A stretch of DNA of 64,000 bases from Tubulanus polymorphus. Lineage: Eukaryota > Nemertea > Palaeonemertea > Tubulaniformes > Tubulanidae. A program made the position numbers and the translations under genes. Positions 51,601-64,000 of the stretch are shown one piece after another (the first letter of the stretch is position 1; each line of letters opens with the position of its first letter). Location: positions 25,004,650 to 25,068,649 of the forward strand of contig NC_134026.1 of assembly GCF_964204645.1 (NCBI RefSeq). Reading direction: 5' to 3'. The notes beneath the pieces are model-generated. The model saw only the letters and a program-made list of their open reading frames with translations, did no database searches and was not told the origin of the DNA.

Positions 51601-54600
51601 AAATTTAATCTAGAAAAATCCAGATTTTACCCGAAAAAAAAATCTATGGAAATCATTACGGTTTCAATTTACTCGTGTTAGCTACACTTCGCATACACGT
51701 AGCCAGTAGATATTCTGTTTTCGTGAAATTTGTTTGATCAATTCGTTAACGGTACATGAGCCATAACCGATATAGTGCAAATCGCTTCCACCTTATTAGA
51801 GTTTGCCGGGAATTTTCTTTAAGGCGACAGCGGACTAAACAGATAGGTTGGCAAAGATTTTTATTTACCTTATACCACTCGCCCCAGTAGCTCATCGTTT
51901 GATTCGATTCCCAGCGCAGACTTTTCTTTCTTTCTAAAGTTTTGACGGTGTTGTTTCTTTTTAACAGCGTGGTCGGGGGTAAACGGTCGTGAACCGCTAT
52001 TCACAAAACTCGCGAAAAGACTCAATAAACGGCTCTATTAGTAATTCTGACGTTTGTATGCCCGTTAGATTTAATATTGACAATTCGGTACAAGTTAAAA
52101 CCTTTTCGTCGTATAAAACAATTTTACAAGACAATGGGGGGTCTCCTCATTAGTCCAGTAAAACGTGGACCGAATATAACGTTTTACCGTTAACGCGTGC
52201 ACATTAACTAGTCATGTTGAATCTAGTAAAAGCGCGAAATTATTATTTGCGAATGTTTAACGTTTAAGTCTGAACTCGTGAAAATTGACCAACATTGACA
52301 TTTGTTCCGGAAAACAATAAATAACAAAACGATCTATCATTTCAATTTCAGAATTTCAATCACACAGGCCACTTGTCGGTAAATCCATTTGATACCAGAG
52401 TAGCGATAATTGACAAATTTAGCCATCGTTTCGGTACAGATCGGTAAGCCTCACTGTTGATTTTCCACCAGATACAATCTCTGTGTTTTCTTCGGAGATG
52501 AATTAAATGAGACTGCTGCAAATAATCAATACATAGTGGCAGATCAGTCAAACAAATAACCGGTCCCACGGGCATTCTCGCGAGGCAAGACGATATATTT
52601 TTTGTTGATCCACTAATAACACTGAACATGGGCATGAGCTCTAAACTATGGAACAGGCTCTTCATCAGTGTCTCAGAAACAGACAAATTGAAACGTTTGA
52701 ACTGCATTTGGTCAGGTTAGCAATGTAGATGCATTTTGTGTAACAAATAAATAATGATTTATTCTTACATCTAGTTTTGCAAGCCGGATAGACCAGAGAT
52801 TCTGCCCACTTAATGCACACGATTAAAGCGGATTTGACAGATCAAGAAATAAAGAAGGCACTCCTTATCGGACCTACCTCTAGAGACGATTGTCATGTTT
52901 GAGGAAATCGTTCATTTCTCAACACCTGACGATGGTCTGATGTGGCTATATATTTGTCCATCTTGACTACATCTTTCATAAATATCATTTGAAAATGGTC
53001 AGTCGGAGACCCCATGTATGTATCCGTATCTTATATAGATGTTTTTTAAAGCGGGCTTATTAATATTCTATATTTAGAATGATGTCATTGTACTGTAAAC
53101 TATAAATATACATTATTCTAACAAGATTTATCTTGGCTATTTCCTTATTCTTAGAGAATAACTATTTTTTTTTGTTTTCTGAGAATAGACAAAGTTTTCT
53201 ACCGATGGTTAGATTGCGTTGAAAATAACCAGGCAAATCACCCAAGCCGAGAAGAATCGCCAGTCGTAGAATAAAAGGATCTCGGGGCGCAAACACTAGA
53301 ATTAACCATCTAAGTCCCTTTGGTTCCTTCTCACAATTCAATTTTCTTCCTTCGAGTAGATAAGAATTTATCGTTACTGTCGCACTGGTGTAAGCAGTGT
53401 GGCGCTCAGCTAATTTACTTGGCTCTAACGTCATTTCCGTCGTTAATAAATTGTGGCTAAGTGGCCGTAACTGGAGAAATAACATCGCAGATTCGCGCCT
53501 ATTTGTTAGCCATTGTCAGAAGCCCCATCTATGAAATTAACGTAAGGCATAAATGAGAGGATTCAAATAAACATCCCGTCCTTTCTGTAGAATTTATGAT
53601 GGTAACATTCCTAGAAATAGTATGCCGGTTCATTAAGGTATATTGTTTTCGACAAGATTTGGACTGAGGGGTTACCCGACATTTTTCAGAAACTTTGGAT
53701 GCTTTTTATTATCCCCAACCACACAAGGGTGATCTAGCTAAGAAAGTTAAGAAGCAAAAATGTTTAAAAAGTTTGAATGAATTTCAAGAAGAACAGGTTG
53801 TTCAGTTCATCGTATTAATCGAGATATCATCACTCTGTTGTCGCTTGATAATCTGAAAGGCATCTCTTTTAGAGTTTTCGAATTTCAAATGTCACTTTTT
53901 CGTTGCGCTATGCAAGCACGCGTTCTAATAAGACACAATCATGGCAACTACCGTTATTGAGCGCAGCGTCGATCATCAGGATGTCTAAATCTCTGTGAGT
54001 ACAGAGTCAGATGCACAATAACTCTCATTTCAGTATCGGTCAGAGATTATGTTGGGTAATGATACGATAGATGGGATGTCGTCATTTGTGTTCGCATCGA
54101 TTTCGTCTTGCAACTTGTAAATAAGCATAACGGGCAATGAATGGTCACCCCAGTTTACTAAGCGGTCTCAGGATTAGTTTTTGATTGTCTGCGCATAACA
54201 AATTAAGTTTAGATTGATCTTCTATGACGTCCGCTCGCTGGAAACGTAAATGTCGCGTTCGTTGAAAGTTTTCTGACTGTTCCCATTGGGCAAGCGGCTA
54301 CGTCACCGCGATTGAGGGTGGAACCGAGCGCGTAAAGCGAAGCGTCGATAGTAACCGGAGAAATAAACGCAAAAACAGTTCAACACCTGACGTGGTTTGT
54401 ACAAAAGGTAAATAAATTCATGCAACTGTTTTACAGCGTAGAATATGATAGCGCTTTCGGTGCTTCTAACGAGTTTTCGCGTGAATTGATTCTTCTTCAA
54501 ACTTGTGCTCGACAGATAGCGTGTAATGCCAATCAAGCCATTTGACCGCTCTCAGCCGCAAAATGATAACGAAGACTCGTCTGCATTTTTTCCGAAAAGA

Positions 54601-54649
54601 AATTAAGGGTTTCGTTCTATGAGCTCGTCTACTCGTTCTAATTGATAAA
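48650..54649. other. 6-kb intergenic region
   Basis: No gene I can support. Reading frames such as 52360-52707 (-) and 53162-53485 (-) lack recognisable domains and splice partners. A CpG-richer patch at about 51180-51350 contains an ATG (51280) opening MSWKRYFKPTSAISEND but no donor could be matched. The promoter and any 5' UTR exons of the orexin-type receptor should lie towards the right end. Confidence 0.45.
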
Positions 54650-57600
54650 ATGGTGGAAAATACTTTGCAGGTCGCTGGAGAGGTGAACGCGACAGAATTT
54701 CCGTTTTTGGAGAATACCACGGATATTTATGGCAATGCAACGACGCCTTGTCTCAACGATAAAAATGATTATTGTTTACCGGACGAGGACTATTTAAGTC
54801 AAATTGAAGATTTTCTGGTGCCATCTCCGATCGAAACGGCGGTTATAGTGCTGTACACACTCGTCTTTACCATTGGAGTCGTCGGAAACTTTCTGGTTTG
54901 TTTTGCCGTTTGGAGGAACCATCACATGCGGACAGTAACGAACTTTTTCATAGTAAATCTAGCAATAGCTGACTTCATGGTCACCCTGATATGCTTACCA
55001 CCAACATTACTAGAAGATGTGCGAGAGACCTGGTATTTCGGAAATATCATGTGTAAAATCGTGAAATATTTACAGGTGAGTCAATGAATTATTCTCTCAA
55101 CAGATGAGAAGCATTTACCAGATTAAAACGTATATACACTATTGCTATATTTACTTGATCGTGTTCATTTTCCCTGGTCAGGTTGTAAAGTCCTTTATAC
55201 TTAGGTCAAAAATAGGCTCAAACCTTAAAACTGGTCTTTGCTTGTTAGATTAACTATAGAACTATAAACAGGTGTTAGAATGGGCTTAACCCAAAGCCAT
55301 GACTGTGCAACTGACTCCTGTATATCGGGCTGCAAAGACACTTTTAGGTTCATTAACTTTCGAATATAGTTCCTTCAAAAATGCCCCACATTAAAATTCA
55401 CTTCACCATCACAATCTACAATTCCGCCATACTTTACCAAACACCCAATGTTCGTAACAAAAATTGTTGTTGATGAGATCACATATCATGAAAAAAAATC
55501 ATATACATGTATATGTTATTTTACAATGAAAAATTAAAGGTCAAAAGCCTCCGATATTGGAAACAATGTGTGCTGCTGCACGTTATTGACTGACATGTGA
55601 TTCGAAGGTATAAAAGTTACATTTAATCGTACGTCGCGGCTACCAATTCATCAATCCAAAGAAAAAAATAACCGTGACGGACAACGAGAAATAAAACCAT
55701 GAGATTAACAAGACGATCAAGATATTGTTTTTCTGTTTCATATCTATGTACGATCTGGACGATAATCGGCAGCTTAATGTCCGTTACTTAGTCGTACAGG
55801 GATTAATCTTACACGAGTATAAGCCCATTGTAAATTGTCGATGTTTTAGATATGTTTATGTGTTATTGTGTGAGAGATTAGAGGAATCAATTTGCACCAA
55901 ATGGTGTCCGAATTGAAGTTGAATAAAATTGCAAACTGAATAAACATTTCACTGATGTACTCAACTGGTGGCAGCTTTTACTAATGCATAAGTACACAAC
56001 ACAGCAAACAAAAGTATAACGAATGAATTTGGTCAGATTTTATGAACTTGTATACAATTAAACGTATTTCGATTAAGTATTAAGAAATTCGATGTTATTT
56101 GAATCATATTTCAAATCGCTCGAGGGATTGGTTAAAAATTCTAATCGTAACCATCTATTATGGATACGAGGTTACGTAAATCATGACTCATATGATATGG
56201 AATTTACCTGCGGTTTGTAAATCTGCTCGGTCCTTAAAATATCTTCAAATCCGCAACACGATACAATGGCCTGATAATTCTAAATGTTAATGACATTTTT
56301 AGATCGAACTATTGAATTATCTTATATAATTTAGTACTCAGAATATCTTTTTAGAATAAAACATACATATCTTATTTTTCTTAGATAAACCTCAACTCGT
56401 ACATAAGGTGTACACCTTAAATTGCTATCAATATCCGTAGAATTTTTTTTTGTCGATTTCGCATGTGGAAGGTGTAATAATCATACGGTTTTATTTACAC
56501 GGTAAACAAAAGCGAATACCTCCAGATGCAAAAAACCAGGCCACATTGATTAACGTATGGAAAATTACAAATTTTGCTCATCCATTTTTTAGTGACCGAA
56601 TTGAAAGAAACAAATATTCGAATTACCGATCAAGAAGAAACAACTGACTATATTTTCAACGTAACATTTTAACGTAACCCGCGTCGAGAACTATAATTAG
56701 CGAAAATTAACGAAGCGTAGGTTACACATGTACGCTAATTATTTCGACTTAACTGAGCTTCCATTTCATTGCTGCTGTAAACAAATTGTTAATTGGTGCT
56801 AGCAGCTTGAAAAATAGTTTGTTTTAGCAATATGACCACAGCGATACAACGCACGAGCTAAATAATTCAAATTACATGAAAGCGTTATGTTGCGTATACT
56901 TCCATTCGTTCAGTTAACCAACCATGACTGTGGTTTTCCAGTTTCCCAAATGAAAGTTGACAGTTTTTGTTGAATAATTGAAACAATTTAGTCAACCAAA
57001 TCAGCGGAGAACGGTTAGAATTCTTATCCGGCGCACCGAATTATAGTCCAATTTGGGTGTTCATTTTCGTAATTTTTCAATTACACCGAACGAGTGCTTT
57101 ATTTTGCTCACTGTATACTATACCGCGCTCTTCTTCTTGTTTATAATTACTTCACCGATTTGAAAAAAGTCTGAAGTATCTATTCTTGTCATAGCTTTTT
57201 TTCTGAAGTTTCTCCGTTAATACGGTTTATTGCAGGTCTCAAGTAAAACCAGACACTGTCGACGGTCATTGTCAACCTAAAAATGTAAAAGATATAGCGC
57301 ACTTAACCGGGCACGATAGACGCTGATGAATGTGTATGACACATCAGTAAACGTCGCCGCAATTAAGGGATGTTAGATTTTTATGAGAACTAAATTAGCT
57401 GATAGTTACACGGTATCTGTCGATGGGAGAGAAACGAAGGCTGTTCTTTATGTGAACGAGCCCGGGTTCATAGTCGGGTACATCGGTAGATAACTTGACA
57501 GTTGGGTCAACTTTCACGTTATTAATGGTCACGAAGTGTCATCAGTATCCAGTTCACTGGTGATTTATGCTTGCGTTTAATGCATTCCCATATCAGACAA

Positions 57601-60600
57601 TTTGATGGGTAAGTGCCACTGTAAGCTTACTGGATTACAATCAATGCGTAAATATTTAGCCACAGTGGTTTTAGTTACTCGCATAACATATATTTATAGT
57701 ACTAAACCAAAACCTTCAGATTTACCGCTATTCTATCATCAGAGGGAAAAACGAGAAAAGATGAACATTTATATATACAATCAAAGGACTGGTCACCCAT
57801 GGGTAACATCGGTGTGCTGGTTGTCGATACTTGGGTTTGCCGAGATCGTTAAAATAATTCCAGCGACGAGTCCAATAGATACACGAATGGTACAACCCAG
57901 ACGCAGTCCCTCTGACGCAGATTGCAATAGGTACACATTCGCTCGGCAATTTTTCGTTGTCCATCTACACGAAGAAACATTACTCAAATCCTGTTGACAT
58001 GTAGCCTGTGCTACAAAATAGCCTCGTTACACGGAATAAATGACTTGTCCGCCATGCTCTTGATTTGACTTGAGGGTACAGTTTAAGTTCTCTTTCCGTC
58101 GTTAAAAATGAACACGCTTCCGTAATAAGCCTAATTGAGCGTGTTTTTGAAATAAATGATGTTACTTGTATCTGTCATGCGGTGCTAATCAATTGGATTT
58201 CCCTCACATCGCCTAAACAGTACAGTGATTTACTGTACAAACCCAATATATTACGTGTACTTATTGCATTGTCAATCTTGACAAGTTTTGAAACTTTGAG
58301 AACTTTCAATTTACATCTATTCAAAGAATAAAATTATGTGTATCATCTCGATAGCTTTTCTGGGGAAACATTGCTCTGAACAGATACCCACAAGTAAACT
58401 TAGATAAAATGTTTCATTGCATATGATACCAACATTCTAAACTTCTCTGACTGATTAACTATTTGATATCCTGCGCTGAAATGCAACATATGACATTATT
58501 TCGTAGGTATTCAATCCTTCGGGAATATTCGAAGGCTGCTGGCTGAATAACTATCAACTCAAAAGCCCTCGCATCCTTCAATCAACCGCCATATTGAGCT
58601 GTTAGTAAATATTCGCCGAAAACTATTCGAAATTTCCGTGACGCGTGCTATTTTGCGTACAACTTGCTGTTGGATTTCTTATTCTAGAAAAATTGCAATG
58701 GTAACCATCAATGTGAAATGAATACGAAAAATTCGGGATTACCAAACACAAAATCAATCGGATATTTCCATGAGCCCCTTCAGGGCTGAGTTGGGTAAAA
58801 GGCTGCATCTCGAAGTGTTTGAAAGACAAGCGTCTTAACACCGGACCCAAAGGAACTTACCGGTAGTGTAAGTGGATGGCAGTGATATTTAGACGTGTTC
58901 AAAACATTTGGATACATAAGTCGGTAATTCATATCAAATTAACGACTGATTAGTAATTTGCGAATAATTTCTTCCGATATCATGAAATAAGAAATAGACC
59001 CCTATAGATAAACAATAACAATGTGTTAAACAATACGAAAAGCATTTTGTTGCTCGTTGAGAACGGGATCTGCATATCGCTGAAACCGAAATCGTTTATA
59101 TATCTAATTCACTTCCTATTTGGCGAATTCACTGATTGTCTCCAGCACAAGTGAAGCTTCCAATAGTGTTTCTGTGATGATTGGAATTTAAAAATCGTGG
59201 CTTCATTCTGTGCGAATGATTATTCAATGAAAACCCCGAGCCCGATGCGATATATATCCAGACAATAAACTTTTATCATCGAAACCTGGTGATTTATTCA
59301 CGGACTCCAAGCTCGTCTCGCGTGGGGATATTTTTTGTCCAGTTCGACCCCCGTAACGGCGGCAAAGCAAAATTGCATCTTTTTCTCAAAGAGGACTACA
59401 TGAATATATGCGTTACTGGTAGGCCATATGGTAGGCTATGTGTAAAACAACTTTCTAACTGGTGTTCTAATAGTGTTTTACACAGTTTTCTGTTATTTAC
59501 AATCGGTAATCGGATGATTTTAGTTATATACACCTTTGTTATTCTATACGGGACCGTTTAAATCGTATTGGTAACTCACACAGACACACAGCACTCGTAT
59601 TCAGCAGGGTCGAAACTAAACATAAAGCCCTTGGGTTTGTCTGGCAGATTTATCATATTATGGTTTCATCGGTACATTCTTCAACGCTGTATTCTTGTTA
59701 GCTGTACATTCAGCCTAAACTAAAGAACTGTTTGCACCACTAACGGCTCGGAATTATGTACATTGAAGAATTCATTCACATACTGAAACTTAGTTATAAA
59801 TGACCATCGTTTAGCGCAGCCTCCTAAGGGTATACTTGCAGACAATTGCGCCAATAGAAGCTCAAGTTGGTCGCCTGACTACAAATCTAAGCGTATCCTA
59901 TGGGATTACGTTTCTTGGCTGTCCATAACCCCAATTTATTTGATTAAAGGACAAAATTAAGGAACCTTATGATTACAATGATGATAATGAAAGTAATTAT
60001 ACTTGTATGACATGTATAAAATTTACATCTATTTTACAATTGGTGTTTTGTCTCTAGACGAATATCGTTCAACATTTAGGTAACCCAAAAAAGCATATTC
60101 CATCTCAAAAGCCTCGGACACACTGGGCGATTTTACCGGTGATTTCGTCGGGTGACGAAATCGCCCAGTGTGCCCGGGCCTTAAGAGATCTACAGAAGGA
60201 ATTTTCCAGTGCGCTAAGTAATTGATAGATACTGCATTCATCATATTGATAGATTCATAAATGCTTGGTAATAGGTTCAAACGCCTTTAATGAGTCCAAA
60301 GAAAATTATACTAATTAGGCATTACGTAATTGATATGGTGCCGGATTGCAAATCATCCAGTTTCCGTCGGTTATTTTGTTCGCAAAAATTATTCAATTAT
60401 CTTATAACGTGACTTTTATTTCATATTCTTTATATTAATACCGGGAGAGCATCACCTCTGTGTGGGGTCATTATACCAATTTACGTAATAGCATTTTGGT
60501 GGAATGCTTAACTCGTGGAAATAGGCCTTCAATTGGCGCTAGCAGTTGTTTTACTAGCGGGAACCAGCAGCTGAAAATGTTCTGGGAGATTAACGTCTTA

Positions 60601-63600
60601 AACCATCCATTCAGACTGAAAAGATTAATGCAGTACAAATGAATTACCGGCACTTCAAGTTTTTATTGTGTGCAATAGAATAATATTGTTCACTCAGCAT
60701 TCTGACATACGTTTCAAAAATGATATTTCATGTGCTATGTTTAGCGATGGTAACTGAATAGCCCAAACCATCTGCTTTCCATACTTTGATGAATTCTCCA
60801 ATAAAATTTCAGTCCGAAATGCAGTTTTTTCCATGATGTTTGTTTTGTGAATCTTATTTCTATATTCAGTTCAGTATGTTTAGACAGTCGTATCTCCGAT
60901 AGAATTGGCTTAATAGATGAAAAAGAACGTCTGAACGTCTCTCATGTGCTGTAAATACATTCTTAGAATATATCGTAAACGTTTTAGATTTAGCCACTTA
61001 ATCCGCGTTGAGATGGTCGCGTATATTTGCACGAAATAGCAACTTGCTATCTCATGTAGATACTGACATGTACCCTGTTGAAATGACAAATTGCTTAAAA
61101 AGGTTTATGAGAGATGGATACATGGGCACTTTGGTTGGAAATTTATGTACATTGGTACATTCTTCCTGATGGATGGGAAAAGAAAGGCGCGCAAATATAG
61201 CGCGTGTGAGTGCCGTACGTAACATCATAGGGACTTTCTTCCGAAGATTCTTATTTTGGTCCCTATAAACGAGCAAAGTTTCTTCGAATTTTTCTCGGGC
61301 ACTGCGTGTGAGTGACAATGGGTTCATAACGGCATCAAAAGCAATTTCCAATCTGTAGACGACTGTTTATTGAATGAAGAATCTTCCGTATTGAAGATCG
61401 TTATTTCGTCCTGGCGGCGAATGGACGATAAATATGCTATTTCCCACGGTAACCAAACCCTCGTAAAATTGCTCGCCCATTTCTTGTTTTCGTAGGACAT
61501 ACGATTTCGGATTATTTCCTTTGATCCGTGCTCGTGCGCAAACATCGTTTTGACACATGAACTACCGTATATTCGAAACTTCATAAGACGAGTTAATTTT
61601 TCAGCGATATCGACGCACAATCAAATAAATTGCAGCGTTACCGTTAAAGTTGTCGGTATAACGCTCAAATAGACGTTGATAAATCAGCCGCATTTAGTTA
61701 GCAGTTAATACAATTGTCCCCTAAATTGATGCTTTTGATAGTCCGTGTTGAATCAGAATCACTTCTGACATGAAATTAATCAGGCTTGTGCGACACCAGA
61801 GAAAAAATCATATAGAGAAAGTACCGCCGGCAATCGAGAAGTGGCAAGCTAAAACACTTCGTGTGGTTGGGCGCTCCCCTGTGGATTCGCGACGCCGCGC
61901 TATCGCAGATAAGGTCACATAGGAGATATAAATCTTTTTCTGTGATATTATATTGTTTGATAAATCGTCTCAACCACGTCACAGCAGTTCGACGATCGCT
62001 TTTGATTCCTGGTGATCACTCCAATTCCCATATCAATAGATATTTGTCATATTTATTTTAGTACCATTTCTCGTTTCGAGAAATGTATTTATGTTGTTTA
62101 CTAACATTGTTGTTGTACATGTCGTGTAGGGCTGCGATGGTCGTCCTCTAGCCAAGTTGGAGAGAATTGCCGTGTAATCCTGAGGATTCAGTACTTGAGA
62201 ACACTCGGTCTAAAAGCTTTACGATACAATGCCATTACACGCAGAGAATATCCAGAGCGAGTGTCTTGCATTATTCCAATTTAATTGACTGTTTCATCAA
62301 CACTGGGTATTGCACAACGCGATCCGCAATTTAGGACCCTAGATTTCATCGTTTTGGTTCTCGTTTGAAGGTTTCGTTATGACATCTGAAGTTACAAGTA
62401 GCTTTCGGCCAAGGTGTCGTGTTGGATGACATTGTGTTGATGAATATTTGTGGAGCCCCAGTGTCAATTATTTCTGTGGACATCCTATAGCATTGATTCT
62501 TTCTATTTTCAGCTGGTGTCCATTTCCGTGTCTGTGCTCACTCTGAGCGCCATCTCCGTCGAACGTTGGTACGCCATTTGCCACCCGCTCATGTTTATGA
62601 GTACCGCAGCCCGGGCTAGAGCCATTATCTTCATCATCTGGATCGTTTCGCTGCTACTCGGCATTCCCGAACTCGTAACCTTACAAGCCGCGCCCAAGAG
62701 ACAACTAGAAGGAGTGTCCGTGCTATTAACGAAGTGCATCCCTAACTGGAACCTTGTGTATCAAAACATTTTTCAGATTAGCATCATGATTGTGCTGTAC
62801 ATAATTCCCCTGTCGTTGACGGGATTCTGTTACACGCAAATAGCTCGGTGTCTTTGGATTAATGTCATTCCAGGAGTGTCGGATCAGAGCACTTACGGTA
62901 ATTTTCTTATCCGTAAATACTTTTTTAATAAAGTGAATCATCGAATAAATCGAAAAACGAACGGAAAAAGCGAGCTAAAAATTCAATTTGCTATTTTTTC
63001 TGAATGCATTTCATTATCAACTGAACGCGATCCTAGACACACAAAGAAACTTCATTTTTATGAACTTTGGAAAAACATTGTATTATATTCAATACAGCAT
63101 AAGGGAATTGTTCTTGTTTTTTTTTTCTAGCGAATTCTTCGACAAGCCGGGCACAGTCGGATCCTGGGGCCGAAAATCAACTACAATCGCGACGCAAAGC
63201 AGCTAAAATGTTGATAGCTGTTGTAATAATGTTTGCAATATGTTATTTGCCAGTACATTTACTGAACATTCTCAGGTAAGAATCAGATAATTTTCTTTAT
63301 CATCTTAACAGCAAGTGAACTTGAAAACTCCTTTAAAAGTTTCTGAATCCTCTCAGCTGTATATACGTATATATCGTCAACAATTAATAAGATAATTAAC
63401 CCGTGTTCGAGAATTCCTTCAATTTTCTTTTTTATTTGTTGTGTTTTAGATATGCCGGGATCACGAAAAGGATGGGATCAGGAAGCAGGCAAGTTACTGC
63501 CTTGTTTAGTCACTGGCTATGTTACTTCAACAGTGCTATCAATCCTGTCATTTATAATTTCATGAGTGGTAAGTGTGTAACTTAATTTTTCACAGAGATG

Positions 63601-63978
63601 TAACTTAATTTTTCACAGAGAATCTTTCGCAGAAGTCTTTACTGCAATTATTGTTTTCTCAAAACGGTTAGAAAATTCACAATTTTTCAAATTGCGTTGA
63701 ATGAATCCACCTTAGGATAGCGGATAACAATTTTTCAGCTTTTGCCCAGTTTGTATCCCGATAAACGATGAAATTGAATTGATGTTTTCGATATTTTATC
63801 TGTTTCAGCGAAATTCCGCAAAGAGTTCTCGTCAGTATGCACGTGCTGTTTCCGTGTGTGCATGCGCGCTGATGCCCATAGACGAGGCTATGGTGACAGT
63901 ATGTACTCATACAAATATACTAACAGCATCAGTCAAACAGAGCAAATCAGTATGAGTGCCATCAAAACTCAAGTGTGA
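54650..63978 (+). CDS. Orexin/allatotropin-type neuropeptide GPCR
   Basis: Exons: 54650-55075, 62513-62897, 63131-63275, 63450-63568, 63809-63978; 414 residues. The N terminus has three NxT glycosylation sites and an acidic stretch before TM1. TM1-TM2 carries GNFLVCFAVWRNHHMRTVTN and FFIVNLAIADFMVTLICLP. TM3 ends in ERWYAICHPLMF (Glu159-Arg160-Trp161), with Trp in place of the usual Tyr as in orexin receptors. TM6 has FAICYLPVHLLNILR and TM7 has FNSAINPVIYNFMS. The C terminus has a CTCC palmitoylation-type cluster. The ICL1, TM3 and ICL2 sequences agree closely with my recall of human HCRTR1/2, and protostome allatotropin receptors belong to the same clade. Known coupling in the clade is Gq/calcium; the ligand here is inferred. 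The first intron, 7.4 kb, splits the gene at KYLQ|LVSISVSV. Confidence 0.9.
55076..62512. other. Large first intron of the orexin-type receptor
   Basis: 7.4 kb. It contains a MITE-like hairpin at 60111-60183. Several unassigned reading frames (57602-57997 +, 61052-61620 -) have no domain I recognise. A (-) open stretch around 57793-57987 includes a hydrophobic run (GLVAGIILTIS) but no matching partner exon. Confidence 0.5.
60111..60183. mobile_element. Short hairpin MITE-like element
   Basis: CGGACACACTGGGCGATTTT is followed about 26 bases later by its near reverse complement, GAAATCGCCCAGTGTGCCCG. The whole unit folds on itself and has no coding sequence. TTAA next to the right end may be part of a target site, but the left side does not match cleanly. 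Confidence 0.7.
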
Positions 63979-64000
63979 TCTGATGACCGCAAAGATTCTC

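Noticed and set aside
52360-52707. 115-residue minus-strand open frame in the 6-kb intergenic region
   Set aside because: No family recognised and no adjoining exons; not enough to call a gene.
57602-57997. 131-residue plus-strand open frame in the orexin-type receptor intron
   Set aside because: No motif; open frames also exist on the opposite strand, so openness alone is not evidence.

Overview
The window is nuclear DNA of an animal: AT-rich, with short exons joined by GT-AG introns. All gene models below were built by hand by matching exon phase across splice sites. The gene content (an orexin/allatotropin-type receptor, a large mosaic adhesion GPCR, a TEX36 homologue, an animal DUF389 membrane protein) suggests a non-vertebrate bilaterian, most likely a marine lophotrochozoan. 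That placement is inference.

Layout: (1) 1-2607 (+), the 3' end of a RIM-binding-protein-like FN3/SH3 gene. (2) 4919-7700 (-), THOC3, whose last intron carries four 154-bp satellite units, each with a CTCF-like motif. (3) 8024-10193 (+), TEX36, head-to-head with THOC3 and with an X-box-like site 65 bp upstream of its ATG. (4) 11697-14863 (-), MAEA, with an extra in-frame candidate exon. (5) 18259-21262 (+), CtBP. (6) 24093-25244 (-), BORCS7, head-to-head with (7) 25954-29543 (+), a 17-exon DUF389 membrane protein. (8) 30393-37090 (-), a receptor with a signal peptide, four FN3 domains, an RPTP-like membrane-proximal region and one TM, but no phosphatase domain. (9) 39259-48649 (+), a 1372-residue adhesion GPCR with CUB, EGF, SEA-like, two Ig, HormR, GAIN and 7TM parts. 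(10) 54650-63978 (+), an orexin/allatotropin-type GPCR with a 7.4-kb first intron.

The genes are not an operon and belong to separate pathways: synaptic scaffolding, mRNA export, cilium/sperm, CTLH E3 ligase, transcriptional corepression, lysosome positioning, and three cell-surface receptors or membrane proteins. The clearest functional link is regulatory: THOC3 and TEX36 share a 323-bp intergenic region. Spaces between genes hold small inverted-repeat (MITE-like) elements, a foldback, simple repeats and otherwise unremarkable sequence. No rRNA, tRNA or CRISPR was seen.
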